Below, in pieces: positions 46,357 through 56,688 of a stretch of DNA of 64,000 bases. Location: NCBI RefSeq assembly GCF_003697915.1, contig NZ_RCVN01000011.1, positions 51,452 to 115,451 on the forward strand, written 5' to 3'. Every line of letters starts with the position of its first letter. The first letter of the stretch is position 1. Source of the stretch: Staphylococcus pseudoxylosus. GTDB taxonomy: Bacteria > Bacillota > Bacilli > Staphylococcales > Staphylococcaceae. The position numbers were made by a program, and so were the translations under genes. The notes below the pieces were generated by a model. That model did not search any database. It saw only the letters and a program-made list of their open reading frames with translations, and had not been told where the DNA came from.

Positions 46357-47313
46357 ATGGTAAAAGTTTATATAGCAGGTCCAATTCCAGAGGTAGGACT
46401 CAATTTATTAAAAGATCAAGGTTTTGAAGTTGATATGTATGAAGGCAAAGGCATTATTGATAAAGAAACACTAAAAGAAGGTGTAAAAGATGCCGATGCA
46501 TTAATTAGTCTACTTTCAACAAATGTAGATAAAGATGTGATTGATGCAGCAAGTAATTTAAAAATAATTGCAAATTACGGTGCAGGTTTTAATAATATAG
46601 ATGGCGATTATGCACGTCAACTCAATATAGATGTTACCAATACACCTAAAGCATCAACTAACTCAACCGCCGAATTAACTTTTGGCCTTGTACTCTCTGC
46701 TGCAAGACGCATTGTAGAAGGTGATAAACTATGCCGTACAACTGGTTTTGATGGATGGGCACCATTATTCTTCCGTGGTAGAGAAGTTTCCGGTAAGACT
46801 ATTGGTATCATTGGTCTTGGAGAAATAGGTAGTGCAGTGGCTAGACGTGCCAAAGCATTTGATATGAATGTACTTTATACAGGCCCTAATCAAAAAGTTG
46901 ATAGAGAACGTGAAATTGGTGCCAAATATGTAGATTTAGAAACATTATTAAAAAATGCAGATTTCGTAACAATAAATGCTGCATATAATCCAGACATGCA
47001 TCATCAGATTGATACTGAGCAATTCGAAATAATGAAACCAACAAGTTACCTTATCAATGCATCAAGAGGCCCTATCGTACATGAACAAGCCTTAGTACAA
47101 GCTTTACAAGATAAAGAAATTGAAGGCGCAGCATTAGACGTTTTTGAATTCGAACCAGAGATCAATGATGAACTTAAAAAATTGGACAATGTTGTGCTTA
47201 CACCGCACATTGGTAATGCAACATTTGAATCTCGAGATATGATGTCTAAGATTGTTGCAAATGATACAGTTAGTAAATTGACTAATCATGAGCCTAAATA
47301 CGTAGTTAATTAA
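46357..47313 (+). CDS. D-isomer-specific 2-hydroxyacid dehydrogenase
   Basis: A 318-residue NAD(P)-dependent enzyme of the glyoxylate/hydroxypyruvate reductase group. IIGLGEIGSAVARRAKAF near 150 is the NAD motif. The catalytic triad is visible as Arg in NASRGPIV near 232, Glu in EFEPEI near 261 and His in TPHIGNA near 280. AAGGAAGTGA precedes ATG. A cre-like sequence with one mismatch lies at 46261-46275. Substrate (glyoxylate, hydroxypyruvate or lactate) is uncertain. Confidence 0.88.
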   Translation: MVKVYIAGPIPEVGLNLLKDQGFEVDMYEGKGIIDKETLKEGVKDADALISLLSTNVDKDVIDAASNLKIIANYGAGFNNIDGDYARQLNIDVTNTPKASTNSTAELTFGLVLSAARRIVEGDKLCRTTGFDGWAPLFFRGREVSGKTIGIIGLGEIGSAVARRAKAFDMNVLYTGPNQKVDREREIGAKYVDLETLLKNADFVTINAAYNPDMHHQIDTEQFEIMKPTSYLINASRGPIVHEQALVQALQDKEIEGAALDVFEFEPEINDELKKLDNVVLTPHIGNATFESRDMMSKIVANDTVSKLTNHEPKYVVN

Positions 47314-47353
47314 AGTTTTATATCTTTATGCTATTAATTATGAACAACAAATA

Positions 47354-47401
47354 AAGAACCTAGAAACACGTTTTACAATTTAAACGTATTTCTAGGTTCT
47401 T
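47354..47401. terminator. Bidirectional terminator
   Basis: AAGAACCTAGAAACACGTTT and AAACGTATTTCTAGGTTCTT pair over 20 bases between the convergent hydroxyacid dehydrogenase and monooxygenase genes. Confidence 0.9.
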
Positions 47402-47419
47402 ATTATTTATTTCAATATT

Positions 47420-48544
47420 TTATTTACTTTTCGATTTGTATAAGAATTTTGTTTCTCTAGATATCAATTGATTTGGTGTTAATTTAGCGATTTTATTTCT
47501 TAAAGCAATCAATATTCTATTACTTAGTTGTGCTACCTTACCTATTTTTCTAGACTTTTTGATTACTTTCTTTGTATGTTTAACGCGTAACTTATCATAT
47601 CTTTGAATTGCTTCTTCAAAGGGATAGGCCTGCAAACAATTTGCAAGTACAATAGCATCTTCCATCGCTTGTCCTGCACCTTGTCCCATGTTTGGAGTAG
47701 TTGCATGCGCTGCATCACCTAAGAGTATCACACGTTGATATACGAATGCTTTCAATGGTTGTAAATCATACATATCGTGTAATAAGATTTCCGTTTCACT
47801 TTGTTTGTCTAAAATCTGCCTAACTTCATTGGGAAAATGATTAAATCTAGCTTGTAAGTGAGGCTTACCATAAGATTTCAACGTAGCGTCTTGCGCTTTA
47901 GCATTAATTGAAATAAACCAATAGGCTTTATTATTCAATAGCGGAACAATGCCCACTCTTCCTTTAGATGACCAATATTCTTTAGCAACGTTGTCCGGTT
48001 TAATATTTACGTCCTCTACTAAGCCTCTAAATACCGTATAGCCTTGATACAATGTTTCACTATTAGGCACTACCGTATTACGAACATGAGAGTGTAAACC
48101 ATCTGCACCAATACATAAATCAAATGCTTCTGATTGTTGTTCTGAGAAATGCAATTTAACTTTCAAGGCACCACTATCCACGTGTGTTACTTTATGATTT
48201 GTAAATATGATAGAGTCAGGTACATACGATTTAATAACATCTAATAATCCTTGTCTTGTCATAGTTAAATTCACAGTATTCTTTTTAAGTTTTGCTTTGC
48301 TTAACACGTTTCCTTTGTCGTCCAAAACTTCCATTACATCTATAATTTGCCCAATATTTTTAATACCTTTAGCTAAATCATGTTTGCCTAATTTATCGAT
48401 GACATTACCGCCGATACCTATACCAGCTCCAACTTCAGCTATTTCACTGTTTTTCTCAAACACCTTTATTTCATGTCCTTGTTCCTTTAATAAAGCTGCT
48501 GCGGTTAAACCACCAATGCCTGCTCCAACTATAGCTATTTTCAT
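47420..48544 (-). CDS. FAD-dependent monooxygenase
   Basis: A 374-residue flavoprotein hydroxylase of the UbiH/PHBH type. The FAD motif is KIAIVGAGIGGLTAAALLKE at 2-21, the DG motif CIGADGLHSHVR near 145, and the second FAD motif LLGDAAHATTPNMGQGAG near 272. The substrate is probably an aromatic or quinone-like compound, not identifiable here. Its ribosome site, GGAG, is 11 bases from ATG, on the long side. A basic C-terminus may associate with the membrane. Confidence 0.85.
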   Translation of the reverse strand: MKIAIVGAGIGGLTAAALLKEQGHEIKVFEKNSEIAEVGAGIGIGGNVIDKLGKHDLAKGIKNIGQIIDVMEVLDDKGNVLSKAKLKKNTVNLTMTRQGLLDVIKSYVPDSIIFTNHKVTHVDSGALKVKLHFSEQQSEAFDLCIGADGLHSHVRNTVVPNSETLYQGYTVFRGLVEDVNIKPDNVAKEYWSSKGRVGIVPLLNNKAYWFISINAKAQDATLKSYGKPHLQARFNHFPNEVRQILDKQSETEILLHDMYDLQPLKAFVYQRVILLGDAAHATTPNMGQGAGQAMEDAIVLANCLQAYPFEEAIQRYDKLRVKHTKKVIKKSRKIGKVAQLSNRILIALRNKIAKLTPNQLISRETKFLYKSKSK

Positions 48545-48590
48545 TTTTCAAACCACTCCATATTTCCCTAGTCTTCTCTATTGTTATTGT

Positions 48591-49382
48591 TTATAAATAG
48601 TAATCTTTTTTTACATGATCTTTTTTTACATGATCTTTTTTTATACCTAAATCATCATAGTAACGTTGCATAAACGTTGCGATGTTTTCATCCCATTCAA
48701 TATCACTGGCATATTGATGTTCTCCTGGGGATTCTGGATTCCAACGCATTTGATATAACGAAAGTTGCTTATTTTCAAAATAATTATTTCTTACAAATTT
48801 AGCGCCACCCATAATTGCTTTTTCAGGTGAGGTCCACTGCTGTTTCTTTGCAAAACTACTACCCGTATGAACAGCATCTTCATCAAATGCGCCAATGCCA
48901 TAAAAGTTATAGTAGTGCTCTCCATCATCTTCAATGCCTTTAGCTAAATCTGACTGGCCATTACCCGTTTCTACAAGCGCATGACTTACTAAATATAGTA
49001 CGTTCACTTCATATTCATCTTGTGCTTTTAAAAAAGCCTTACCTTTATTTTTTAAAATGCCCTTATCTTTTAAAATATTGTTTAATTCCTTTTCAGACAT
49101 TGGCACTTTTTCAGAAATATCCATATGGTTCAAATTATCTTTATCATTATTAACATCCATTGCTTGCTTTACATCATTTTTTGAAGCTACAACAAATTGA
49201 CCATCTTTTTCAGTCATATTTAATGTGCCTGCGCCAACTTGCTTATCAACCGCTTCATCAAAAGTGTGCGTCTTACGATTATCAAATAAATCTGTTTCAT
49301 TAATAATCAATAAAACAATAAATATTAATACAATTAGCCCCACCAAAATCAACGGTAATTTACGCTTTAGATTTTCATTCAT
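48591..49382 (-). CDS. Membrane-anchored N-acetylglucosaminidase (SagA-like)
   Basis: A 263-residue glucosaminidase (GH73-type) with one N-terminal membrane anchor at about 10-28 (LPLILVGLIVLIFIVLL) and an extracellular catalytic domain. ALVETGNGQSDLAKGIE near 136 carries the likely catalytic Glu, and FYGIGAFDEDAVHTGSSFA near 164 follows. The protein ends in KKDHVKKDHVKKDYYL, coded by a 15-bp tandem repeat. Similar staphylococcal enzymes cleave nascent glycan strands and help set wall stiffness. The order with the hydroxyacid dehydrogenase fits the S. aureus sagA locus. Confidence 0.82.
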   Translation of the reverse strand: MNENLKRKLPLILVGLIVLIFIVLLIINETDLFDNRKTHTFDEAVDKQVGAGTLNMTEKDGQFVVASKNDVKQAMDVNNDKDNLNHMDISEKVPMSEKELNNILKDKGILKNKGKAFLKAQDEYEVNVLYLVSHALVETGNGQSDLAKGIEDDGEHYYNFYGIGAFDEDAVHTGSSFAKKQQWTSPEKAIMGGAKFVRNNYFENKQLSLYQMRWNPESPGEHQYASDIEWDENIATFMQRYYDDLGIKKDHVKKDHVKKDYYL

Positions 49383-49409
49383 TATGTGAAATAACCCCTT
49401 ATCCTACAC

Positions 49410-49721
49410 TTATTTTGTTAATGTAACATAAGCAAATACAATAGCAATTAAAACAATTATAAAGGAAACATTAATTACTATTCTCATACCTTTTCTATCT
49501 CTAAATAACGTGTTAAATATAGTTAAGCTAATGACTAGAGATAATACAAACATCGTCATCGCCATTAAAATATTAAAAGTTAATAAAAATACAATTCCAA
49601 TAACTAGAAATATATTTGACATTATAGCTGAGATTTTTATCATCTTCGGATTGATACGTCTTCCACTCCTTGCCTTAAATAATAAGTTAAAATAAAACAC
49701 TAATAATAGAAATTGTATCAC
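49410..49721 (-). CDS. Small four-helix membrane protein, function unknown
   Basis: A 103-residue hydrophobic protein with four predicted spans (about 2-16, 30-48, 50-70, 80-100) and basic loops. It starts with GTG and has a weak GAAAGATG site, so the start is uncertain. It lies 27 bp upstream of the glucosaminidase gene in the same direction, so the two may be co-transcribed. No family recognised. Confidence 0.55.
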   Translation of the reverse strand: MIQFLLLVFYFNLLFKARSGRRINPKMIKISAIMSNIFLVIGIVFLLTFNILMAMTMFVLSLVISLTIFNTLFRDRKGMRIVINVSFIIVLIAIVFAYVTLTK

Positions 49722-49887
49722 ATTTAATCATCTTTCAATATGTCATTTTAAAAACAATAACAGTAAGGTAATCCAAAGAAATTCAAATTCCACCATGGGT
49801 TTTAGTACATTTCTAGCAGATTGTTTACTTTTAAGTAACTAAATATGTATCAATTGGTGTAGATTAATTCCACCTATAAACACAGTA

Positions 49888-49919
49888 GAGGCTAGGACAA
49901 TAATAACTATCCTAGCCTC
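49888..49919 (-). terminator. Terminator of the fdhA-DUF1641 operon
   Basis: GAGGCTAGGA and TCCTAGCCTC are perfect 10-bp arms, one of the GGCTGGGAC-like hairpins in the window, 35 bp past the DUF1641 stop. Confidence 0.7.
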
Positions 49920-49953
49920 GCTTATTTTTTAAAATTTTATAATTACAAACTAT

Positions 49954-50421
49954 CTATTCTCTAGACATACCTCTTAGCATATTCAGCATGTAGGTTAAAC
50001 TACGATTCATTTCATCATCTTTCAATATACCCATTAAACCAGTAATAGATGTTTTTTGATTAGGGTTTGCTTTATTGGCAACACTCAAACCTTTGTTTAC
50101 TTTATTAAGCATTGTCGATAAGTCATTTACATCTAAGTCACCAAGTAAGAATACAAGTGAAGCCATATTTGAAATTAATCCTGTATACTGTTCTTTGTTG
50201 AGTTCGACTGCAAATTTATTAGCAATGACGCCCCTACTTTTCACGGCACCGGATAATGCATCTAATAATTTAGCATCATCTAATGTGCTGATAATATTTA
50301 TTGCTTTTAAAATACTGTCTTTATTAGCAACAATTGCATCTGTCACTTCCGCCAAACTATCTTGTTTCAGTTCTTCTTCGGACTTTTGCATACGTTTAAT
50401 ATTCGTTATTCTTTCAGCCAT
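49954..50421 (-). CDS. DUF1641 protein, companion of formate dehydrogenase
   Basis: A 155-residue, mostly helical protein with a charged start and LDALSGAVKSRGVIANKFAVELN near 56. DUF1641 proteins follow formate dehydrogenase alpha genes in staphylococci and bacilli, probably as an assembly or electron-transfer partner. The ATG overlaps the fdhA stop by one base (TAATG), so it is translationally coupled. Confidence 0.85.
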   Translation of the reverse strand: MAERITNIKRMQKSEEELKQDSLAEVTDAIVANKDSILKAINIISTLDDAKLLDALSGAVKSRGVIANKFAVELNKEQYTGLISNMASLVFLLGDLDVNDLSTMLNKVNKGLSVANKANPNQKTSITGLMGILKDDEMNRSLTYMLNMLRGMSRE

Positions 50422-53375
50422 TATTTATCCACCTGACTTCCTGGGAATGTATAATCCTCACGTTTCCATTTGTCTTGAACTCGAACACTATATTGTGGTT
50501 GACGTTGTTTATTGACACGGAAGTTCGTAGGATTCAGTGGCGATTTACCCCTACGCGTTTTAACTTCCATACGACAACTTGTGCGTTTGTATGATGGTGT
50601 ATCTGTGTCTTTATCAACATCACTATTAGTTAATAAGTTGATTGCACCTTTATCACCATGAACCATTGCATTATTATTTAAAGGAATATAAATCTCTTTA
50701 CCTTTTACTCTATCTGTTACGTGAGCAATTAATTCTGCTTCGCCAGTTTCAGAAATCAATTTAATTTCTGCGCCTTCATGAATATCTCTTTCTTTAGCAA
50801 GTTCAGGAGATATTTCTACGAAAGCATGTGGCATTTTATATTCCAATCCTGGTACTTTATAAGTCATATTACCTTCATGGAAATGTTCTAATAAACGTCC
50901 GTTATTAACATGTAAGTCATACGTTTCGTTCACTTTAAAGAAGTTATCAAACGTTAATGGATAGAAATTAGCCTTACCATCTTCAAAATTAAATCCATTA
51001 AGATATAACGTTGGTTCGTCTGTACCATCTTCAGCAACTGGCCATTGCAAACTATTATACCCTTCAAGTCTGTCGTAACTTACACCTGAATAAAGTGGTG
51101 TAACTCTAGCAATTTCATCCATGATTTCACTTGGATGTGTGTAGCCCCAATCATATCCTAATGATTTGGCTACTGCTTGGATAATTTCCCAGTCAGGTTT
51201 AGAATCGCCTTTAGGATCTAAAGCTTGATATAAACGTTGGATACGACGCTCTGTATTGGTAAATGTTCCAGTTTTTTCAAGTGAAGGACTTGCTGGTAAC
51301 ACAACATCTGCAAACGTTGCTGTGAACGTAAAGAATTCATCTTGTACTACTAAGAATCCAACTTTCTCTAATGCTGCTTGTACATAGTTGATATTAGAAT
51401 CGACAATTCCCGTATCTTCACCATATAGGTATAAGGAATCGATTTCACCTTCGTGTATGCCTTCCATCATTTGATGATTATCTTTACCAACTTTGCTTGG
51501 TAATGCTTCGCCATATTCACGTTCGAATTTAGCTCTAATTTCCTCGTCTACAACTTTTTGGTAGCCTGGGAATTGATCAGGCATACTACCCATATCACTA
51601 CATCCTTGAACATTATTATGTCCACGTAAAGGATAAGCACCTGTGCCTGGTTTTCTATAGTTACCTGTTGCTAACAATAAATTAGAAATTGCAGTTGATG
51701 TATCACTACCTATATCTTGTTGTGTAACCCCCATCGCCCATGCAATAGATACTGACTTAGCATCTACTACTTGTTGTGCGAAATCGATTAATGCTTCTTT
51801 AGAAATACCTGTAGTTTCTTCTGCAAATTCCATAGTGTATGGTGCTAACGAATTATAATAATCCTCAAAATGGTTTACCCATTCATCAATAAATGACTTA
51901 TCATGCAATTCATTATCAATAATATATTTTGTTACAGCGGATAACCACACTAAATCTGTCCCTGGTTTTGGTTGATAGAAATTGTCGGCACGCTCTGCCA
52001 TTTCATGTTTACGTATATCAAAAACATTTAAAGTATTGTTATATAATTTATGTCCTCGTTTAATACGAGATGCAATTACCGGATGTGCTTCTGCTGTATT
52101 TGTACCTATCAATACAACCATATCTGCAATCTCAAGATCATCTATTGAACCTGAGTCACCGCCATGCCCTACAGTTCTAAATAATCCTTTAGTCGCTGGC
52201 GCCTGGCAATAACGTGAGCAATTATCTACATTATTTGTACCAATAACTTGTCTAGCGAGTTTTTGCATGAGATAAGATTCTTCATTTGTAGCTTTAGAAG
52301 AAGAAATAAATGCTAAACCATCAGAGCCGTGCGAAGCTTTCACCTTGTTAAAGTTATCCGCAACAACTTTCAATGCCTCTTCCCATTCAACCTCTTCAAA
52401 CTGCCCATTTTTACGTACTAAAGGCTTCGTTAAACGTTCATCTGAATCAACATAATCCCAACCAAATTTCCCTTTAACACAAGAAGAAATTTTATTTGCT
52501 GGTGATTCGTGTTGTGGCTGAACCTTTAACACTTCTCTATCTTTCGTCCACACATCGAAAGAACATCCTACACCACAGTATGTACATACTGTCTTAGTTT
52601 TTTCGATACGTTCTTCGCGCATAGCCGCTTCTGAGTCTGAAACAGCAAACAATGGACCATAACCTGGCTCTGCTTTTTTAGTTAAATCAATCATCGCTGC
52701 AAGTGAACCTGGCTCTAAATCTGTCATGTAACCTGCGTTACCTTCCATATTCACTTCCATCATTGCATTACACGGACATACCGTTGCACATTGTCCACAA
52801 CCTACACATGATGAATCATTTATCGTTGTATCATTGTCCCAAATTACTCGTGGCTGTTGACGTTCCCAATCAATTGTAAGTGTTTCGTTAACTTGAACGT
52901 CTTGGCAAACTTCAACACAGCGACCACATAAAATACATTGATTTGGGTCATAACGGTAGAATGGACCGTAATCTTTTTCATAAGGTTTTTCCTTATATTC
53001 ATAAGTTTGATGTTCTAATCCCCATTGGTCCATTGTATTGTGAATTTCGCAATCACCATTGTTATAATCACACACAGTACAATAAAGCATATGCTTTTCT
53101 AGAATTCTATCTAGTGCTTCTTTTTGACTTGTTTGTACTTTGTCGTTTTGCGTATTAACAATCATTGGTCTATCTATTGTCGTGCTACATGCTCGTTGCA
53201 TTTTACCATCAATTTCCACAGTACATGTATCACAAGTTTGGATAGGACCTAACGATTCGTTATAGCATATAGACGGAACAAAAGTATCTTGAGATTTAAT
53301 AAACTGAAGTAAATTTGTTCCGGGTTCTACAAGATAGTCTTTACCGTCTAAAGAGACAATTAAATGTTCTTGCAT
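50421..53375 (-). CDS. fdhA: Formate dehydrogenase large subunit (bis-MGD, Cys type)
   Basis: A 984-residue molybdoenzyme that oxidises formate to CO2. Order: a 2Fe-2S ferredoxin domain with Cys37, Cys48, Cys51 and Cys63; a His/Cys cluster ([18 protein letters not shown]) near 95; two 4Fe-4S motifs, [11 protein letters not shown] and [13 protein letters not shown]; then the molybdopterin oxidoreductase part with CTYCGVGC near 270 and NCSRYCQAP near 390, where Cys stands at the position that is Sec in E. coli FdhF. ATG 53375 follows GGGGTGA; an ATG nine bases upstream is less likely. It needs the mod, moa/mob/moe and fdhD genes of this window. Confidence 0.95.
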   Translation of the reverse strand: MQEHLIVSLDGKDYLVEPGTNLLQFIKSQDTFVPSICYNESLGPIQTCDTCTVEIDGKMQRACSTTIDRPMIVNTQNDKVQTSQKEALDRILEKHMLYCTVCDYNNGDCEIHNTMDQWGLEHQTYEYKEKPYEKDYGPFYRYDPNQCILCGRCVEVCQDVQVNETLTIDWERQQPRVIWDNDTTINDSSCVGCGQCATVCPCNAMMEVNMEGNAGYMTDLEPGSLAAMIDLTKKAEPGYGPLFAVSDSEAAMREERIEKTKTVCTYCGVGCSFDVWTKDREVLKVQPQHESPANKISSCVKGKFGWDYVDSDERLTKPLVRKNGQFEEVEWEEALKVVADNFNKVKASHGSDGLAFISSSKATNEESYLMQKLARQVIGTNNVDNCSRYCQAPATKGLFRTVGHGGDSGSIDDLEIADMVVLIGTNTAEAHPVIASRIKRGHKLYNNTLNVFDIRKHEMAERADNFYQPKPGTDLVWLSAVTKYIIDNELHDKSFIDEWVNHFEDYYNSLAPYTMEFAEETTGISKEALIDFAQQVVDAKSVSIAWAMGVTQQDIGSDTSTAISNLLLATGNYRKPGTGAYPLRGHNNVQGCSDMGSMPDQFPGYQKVVDEEIRAKFEREYGEALPSKVGKDNHQMMEGIHEGEIDSLYLYGEDTGIVDSNINYVQAALEKVGFLVVQDEFFTFTATFADVVLPASPSLEKTGTFTNTERRIQRLYQALDPKGDSKPDWEIIQAVAKSLGYDWGYTHPSEIMDEIARVTPLYSGVSYDRLEGYNSLQWPVAEDGTDEPTLYLNGFNFEDGKANFYPLTFDNFFKVNETYDLHVNNGRLLEHFHEGNMTYKVPGLEYKMPHAFVEISPELAKERDIHEGAEIKLISETGEAELIAHVTDRVKGKEIYIPLNNNAMVHGDKGAINLLTNSDVDKDTDTPSYKRTSCRMEVKTRRGKSPLNPTNFRVNKQRQPQYSVRVQDKWKREDYTFPGSQVDK

Positions 53376-53615
53376 AATCTTCACCCCTATTATTATTTAT
53401 TCTGCCCATGTAAAAACTTCATAAGATGTTGGTTAACATTCCATCTAAAAAGCCCCACACTTTTTTAAGATAATGTTACTTACATTGTATATGTATTTAC
53501 ATTAAATGTTAAGGTATTCTATTATATTCCACTGTTTTTTATTCTTTATTTAGTATATAGTGCAAAATTAAACATATAGAAAACGAAACTACGACCATTA
53601 CAATAGCCAAATAAA

Positions 53616-53656
53616 AAAAGCTATATATTTACATGATAGTGTAAACATATAGCTTT
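53616..53656 (-). terminator. Terminator of lcpC
   Basis: AAAGCTATATATTTAC pairs with GTAAACATATAGCTTT. Read leftward it is followed by a T-run (TTTTTTTAT), a few bases past the lcpC stop. Confidence 0.85.
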
Positions 53657-53661
53657 ATAAA

Positions 53662-54624
53662 TTATATACCTAGATTATCTTTAATTGTTGATTCTATTTC
53701 ACTTATTGAACTTTCACTTGGTTCGAAGTAATAAAGTCCATCATCTTGTATGCCACCTTGACCTTCTAATTGGTGTCTATTGACATTGTCATTAGCATCT
53801 TTATAATTACTTCTAACTTTATTTAATTGTCCAACTGTTAGATCTGTCTTAACGTTGTCCTCGACGTGATTCATCAATGAATTGAAGTGTGTAACTGAAC
53901 TTACACTTGTTAATTTGTTTGCAAGACCTTGTATCACTAATTGTTGTCGTTCTTGACGTCCAAAGTCTCCGCCTGCGCCATCTTCTTTACGACTTCTAAT
54001 AAATGCCATGGCTTCTTTGCCGTCCATTTTTGTGTTTTCACCTTGGTTAAACTGATAGCCATCATAAGAAAATGTAGCGTTACTTGTTACTGAGATACCG
54101 CCAACCGTATCAATCATATCTTTCATACCATCCATATCTATCGTTGCGTAATGATCAATTGGTACATTTAATAGTTTTTCAACTGATTTTACTGCCATAT
54201 CTGGGCCGCCATAAGCATAGGCGTGGTTAATTTTTTCAGTAGTTCCTTTACCTACGATATCAGCTTGTGTGTCTCTAGGGATACTTACAATTTCAGTTGT
54301 TTTCTTTTGTGGGTTTATCGATAGTACCATCACCGTATCACTACGTTGTCCGCCTCCAGCTGCATCTCTTTTAGCATCTGAGTCTACACCAAACAACGCT
54401 ATAGTAAATGGATCACCATTATCTAAATTCACATTTTTATCTCTTAATGCGGATTTATCTCTATCTAATGGGTTGTGTATTGACCCACCGACAGAAAATA
54501 TTTTAAAACCTAGGTAAATCACTGCTAGCAAAGCAAATAAAACTAATATCCCAAAAAACCATAAAAATATTTTAGCAGGTAAGCCCATTTTCCTATTCTT
54601 CTCAGAACGATTCACTCTTATCAT
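53662..54624 (-). CDS. LytR-CpsA-Psr family protein, LcpC-like
   Basis: A 320-residue protein with a basic N-terminus, one span at about 16-40 (IFLWFFGILVLFALLAVIYLG) and the LCP catalytic domain: IALFGVDSDAKRDAAGGGQRSDT with DTxR-like residues near 75, SIPRDTQADI near 112 and FIRSRKEDGAGGDFGRQERQQ near 210. LCP proteins move wall teichoic acid or capsule from lipid carriers to peptidoglycan. Position beside fdhA agrees with S. aureus LcpC. ATG 54624 is close to a GGAG; a GTG at 54615 is possible. Confidence 0.85.
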   Translation of the reverse strand: MIRVNRSEKNRKMGLPAKIFLWFFGILVLFALLAVIYLGFKIFSVGGSIHNPLDRDKSALRDKNVNLDNGDPFTIALFGVDSDAKRDAAGGGQRSDTVMVLSINPQKKTTEIVSIPRDTQADIVGKGTTEKINHAYAYGGPDMAVKSVEKLLNVPIDHYATIDMDGMKDMIDTVGGISVTSNATFSYDGYQFNQGENTKMDGKEAMAFIRSRKEDGAGGDFGRQERQQLVIQGLANKLTSVSSVTHFNSLMNHVEDNVKTDLTVGQLNKVRSNYKDANDNVNRHQLEGQGGIQDDGLYYFEPSESSISEIESTIKDNLGI

Positions 54625-54749
54625 ACTCCATTTCCGTATTCAATTTTCTACTCTATTTAATAATACATTATATAGTATTACTTTTAAGATGACATAGTTC
54701 TTAAGACCTATTATTTATTAAATAAAATATTAATATAGTAAATCAATTT

Positions 54750-55541
54750 TTATTTCTTATATCCATTTCCGGAATTCAAAATTGCTAATACTTTTTCATG
54801 GCATGCTGGATTACTAATTATAAAAGGGCCTGCCTTAGAAAAATCCAACTCAGTATTATCCAATGTTGTCATTTTCAAGCCAAGTTCACTTGCAAATAAA
54901 AATTGTGCTGCAATATCCCATGGTTTAGGATTTGTATTTATATGAGCACCAAATTGTCCTTTAATAACACGTATTGAATCTAACCCACATGAACCAATAC
55001 AACGATAGCCAAATGACGCATCCTGTAAACCATGAATTGTTTCATCATTAATCACTAATGAATTAAATGAAATAATCGCCTCTTGTAAATCTATAGGTTC
55101 TGGTTTTACAAGTTGCTCTCCATTTACATAAGCACCGTATCCTTTAATTGCTTTATATAGTTTTCTATGTGGATAATCGTAGATATAAGACAAAACAGGC
55201 TCTCCATCAACAAAATAACCTAAGATAATACAATAATCCTCTTGTTGTTTAACTAAATTTGTCGTACCGTCTATAGGATCCATTACCCAAACGTGCCCTT
55301 GTTTGGCATTGATATCAATATTAGACTTTTCTTCAGCAAATAGTTGGTGATTTGAAAAGTTTTCAGCTAAAAATTGTTCAAAGTTTTGTTGAATTGATTG
55401 ATCAACATTTGTCACCAAATCAAATCTATTCTGTTTCGTGCTCGTTACCATTTCTTGTATGAGGCTAGGAATAATCTCGTCCAAAGTTTCTAACCAAGTT
55501 ATTACTGACTCATCTATGTAATTTAATTGTGTTTTTTCCAT
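54750..55541 (-). CDS. Inositol monophosphatase family protein
   Basis: A 263-residue phosphatase with the metal motif VMDPIDGTTNLVKQ near 90 and the C-terminal KPWDIAAQFLFASELG near 213, as in IMPase/SuhB/CysQ proteins. Its substrate may be inositol phosphate, PAP or a sugar phosphate; sequence does not decide. AGAGGTG precedes ATG. It lies upstream of lcpC in the same direction, with 125 bp between, so separate promoters are likely. Confidence 0.87.
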   Translation of the reverse strand: MEKTQLNYIDESVITWLETLDEIIPSLIQEMVTSTKQNRFDLVTNVDQSIQQNFEQFLAENFSNHQLFAEEKSNIDINAKQGHVWVMDPIDGTTNLVKQQEDYCIILGYFVDGEPVLSYIYDYPHRKLYKAIKGYGAYVNGEQLVKPEPIDLQEAIISFNSLVINDETIHGLQDASFGYRCIGSCGLDSIRVIKGQFGAHINTNPKPWDIAAQFLFASELGLKMTTLDNTELDFSKAGPFIISNPACHEKVLAILNSGNGYKK

Positions 55542-55704
55542 ATGTAGTACACCTCTTTTAAATAGTATATTAAGAAAATAATCGCTATGTATAATTTGTT
55601 ATATTCTATCATAGAATTATCAAAGAAATATATGATAGAAACTAACATTGAAAACGCCTATATATAAATGTGAAGCTTTTAAAGCCCCATCCATAACATA
55701 AATA

Positions 55705-55729
55705 AAACCGACTAGCGATGCTAGTCGGT
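55705..55729. terminator. GC-rich intergenic hairpin
   Basis: AACCGACTAGC and GCTAGTCGGTT are perfect 11-bp arms. Because it sits upstream of both divergent genes, it does not end either; it may end antisense transcription or a small RNA. Confidence 0.5.
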
Positions 55730-55887
55730 TAAATAGAAAGGAAAGTAAGTAATAAATATTGAAGATGTTTTATTAGTAACTCGTACGAATAGATATTAAC
55801 AAAACTATTATGTAATAGCCTACCCCTTTGTCATCTACTCGCTATCCCCTTGTTACTAAATTCATATTAACATAATCCTCTTAATAA

Positions 55888-55901
55888 TGTAAGCGTTTTC
55901 T
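55888..55901 (+). promoter_or_regulatory. cre site before the WYL-like regulator gene
   Basis: TGTAAGCGTTTTCT fits the CcpA consensus TGWAARCGYTWNCW at every position. It lies about 55 bp upstream of the extended -10, a position where CcpA can activate as well as repress. Confidence 0.7.
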
Positions 55902-55995
55902 TTAATTTTTTTAAAATTTATTTTCTAAATGTCGTCATTGTCACTTTTATGCTATAATAAATGTAATATGTAATCATTCGGGAGGTGACTTTCTA

Positions 55996-56688
55996 ATGAA
56001 TAAACGCGAAAGACAAAATAAACTTGTTCTAGCCATTCAAGAGAATAAACAGATTACAGCATCAGAATTAGCTACAAATTTAAATGTGTCAAAGCGTACT
56101 ATTTTAAGAGATATTCAAGATTTAGAAGATCAAGGTGTTAAAATACTAGCAAAACATGGCAAACTTGGTGGTTATCAACTGCAAGAAACGCCAAATAGTT
56201 ATGAAATTGAGCTGACCGAGAATCAATTATCCGCTTTATTCTTGGTACTCAATGAAAGTCAATCATATACAACGCTTCCATACAGAGAAGAAATTAATGC
56301 TATTATTAAAAAATGTCTCAACTTACCCTATACTAAAATGAGACGAACGCTAAAAAAACTAGATCGTTATATTAAATTTGACAAACAACAACACACAAAC
56401 TTGCCCCCCATCTTTTCTGATGTACTCATTTATAGTACCGAAAGAAACGTAATGGCGATGGAATTTTACAACAACAATCAAGTTGTAACAGAAAATGTCA
56501 TTTTTATTGGCCTTTTATGTGATGAAGGATTATGGAAAGCAATTATCTTTGAAATTGGACTCGGTAAAACAAATGAAATTCCGATTATTGATATTCATGA
56601 TATTTCGTATTCATTTGAAAAAACAATTAAGACACAAGATATAAATATAAATAACTATCAGCAATTTTTAAAACCAACTGAGTCCTAA
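55996..56688 (+). CDS. HTH/WYL-like transcriptional regulator
   Basis: A 230-residue protein. The N-terminal HTH_11-type winged helix reads KQITASELATNLNVSKRTILRDIQDLE at about 19-45, followed by the wing KHGKLGGYQL. The C-terminal half resembles the sensing part of YafY/WYL proteins but I do not see an intact W-Y-L triplet. CGGGAGGTGA precedes ATG. A perfect cre lies upstream and a hairpin terminator overlaps its stop codon. Targets unknown; the mup operon 0.6 kb downstream is a candidate. Confidence 0.75.
   Translation: MNKRERQNKLVLAIQENKQITASELATNLNVSKRTILRDIQDLEDQGVKILAKHGKLGGYQLQETPNSYEIELTENQLSALFLVLNESQSYTTLPYREEINAIIKKCLNLPYTKMRRTLKKLDRYIKFDKQQHTNLPPIFSDVLIYSTERNVMAMEFYNNNQVVTENVIFIGLLCDEGLWKAIIFEIGLGKTNEIPIIDIHDISYSFEKTIKTQDININNYQQFLKPTES

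Larger units (their letters stand above)
55542..55995. other. Divergent gap with cre and extended -10 promoter
   Basis: About 450 bp. It holds a perfect hairpin at 55705-55729, a cre match at 55888-55901 and an extended -10 (TGC-TATAAT at 55950-55958) for the rightward regulator gene. The 55735-55870 portion shows no gene or recognised site. Confidence 0.6.
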
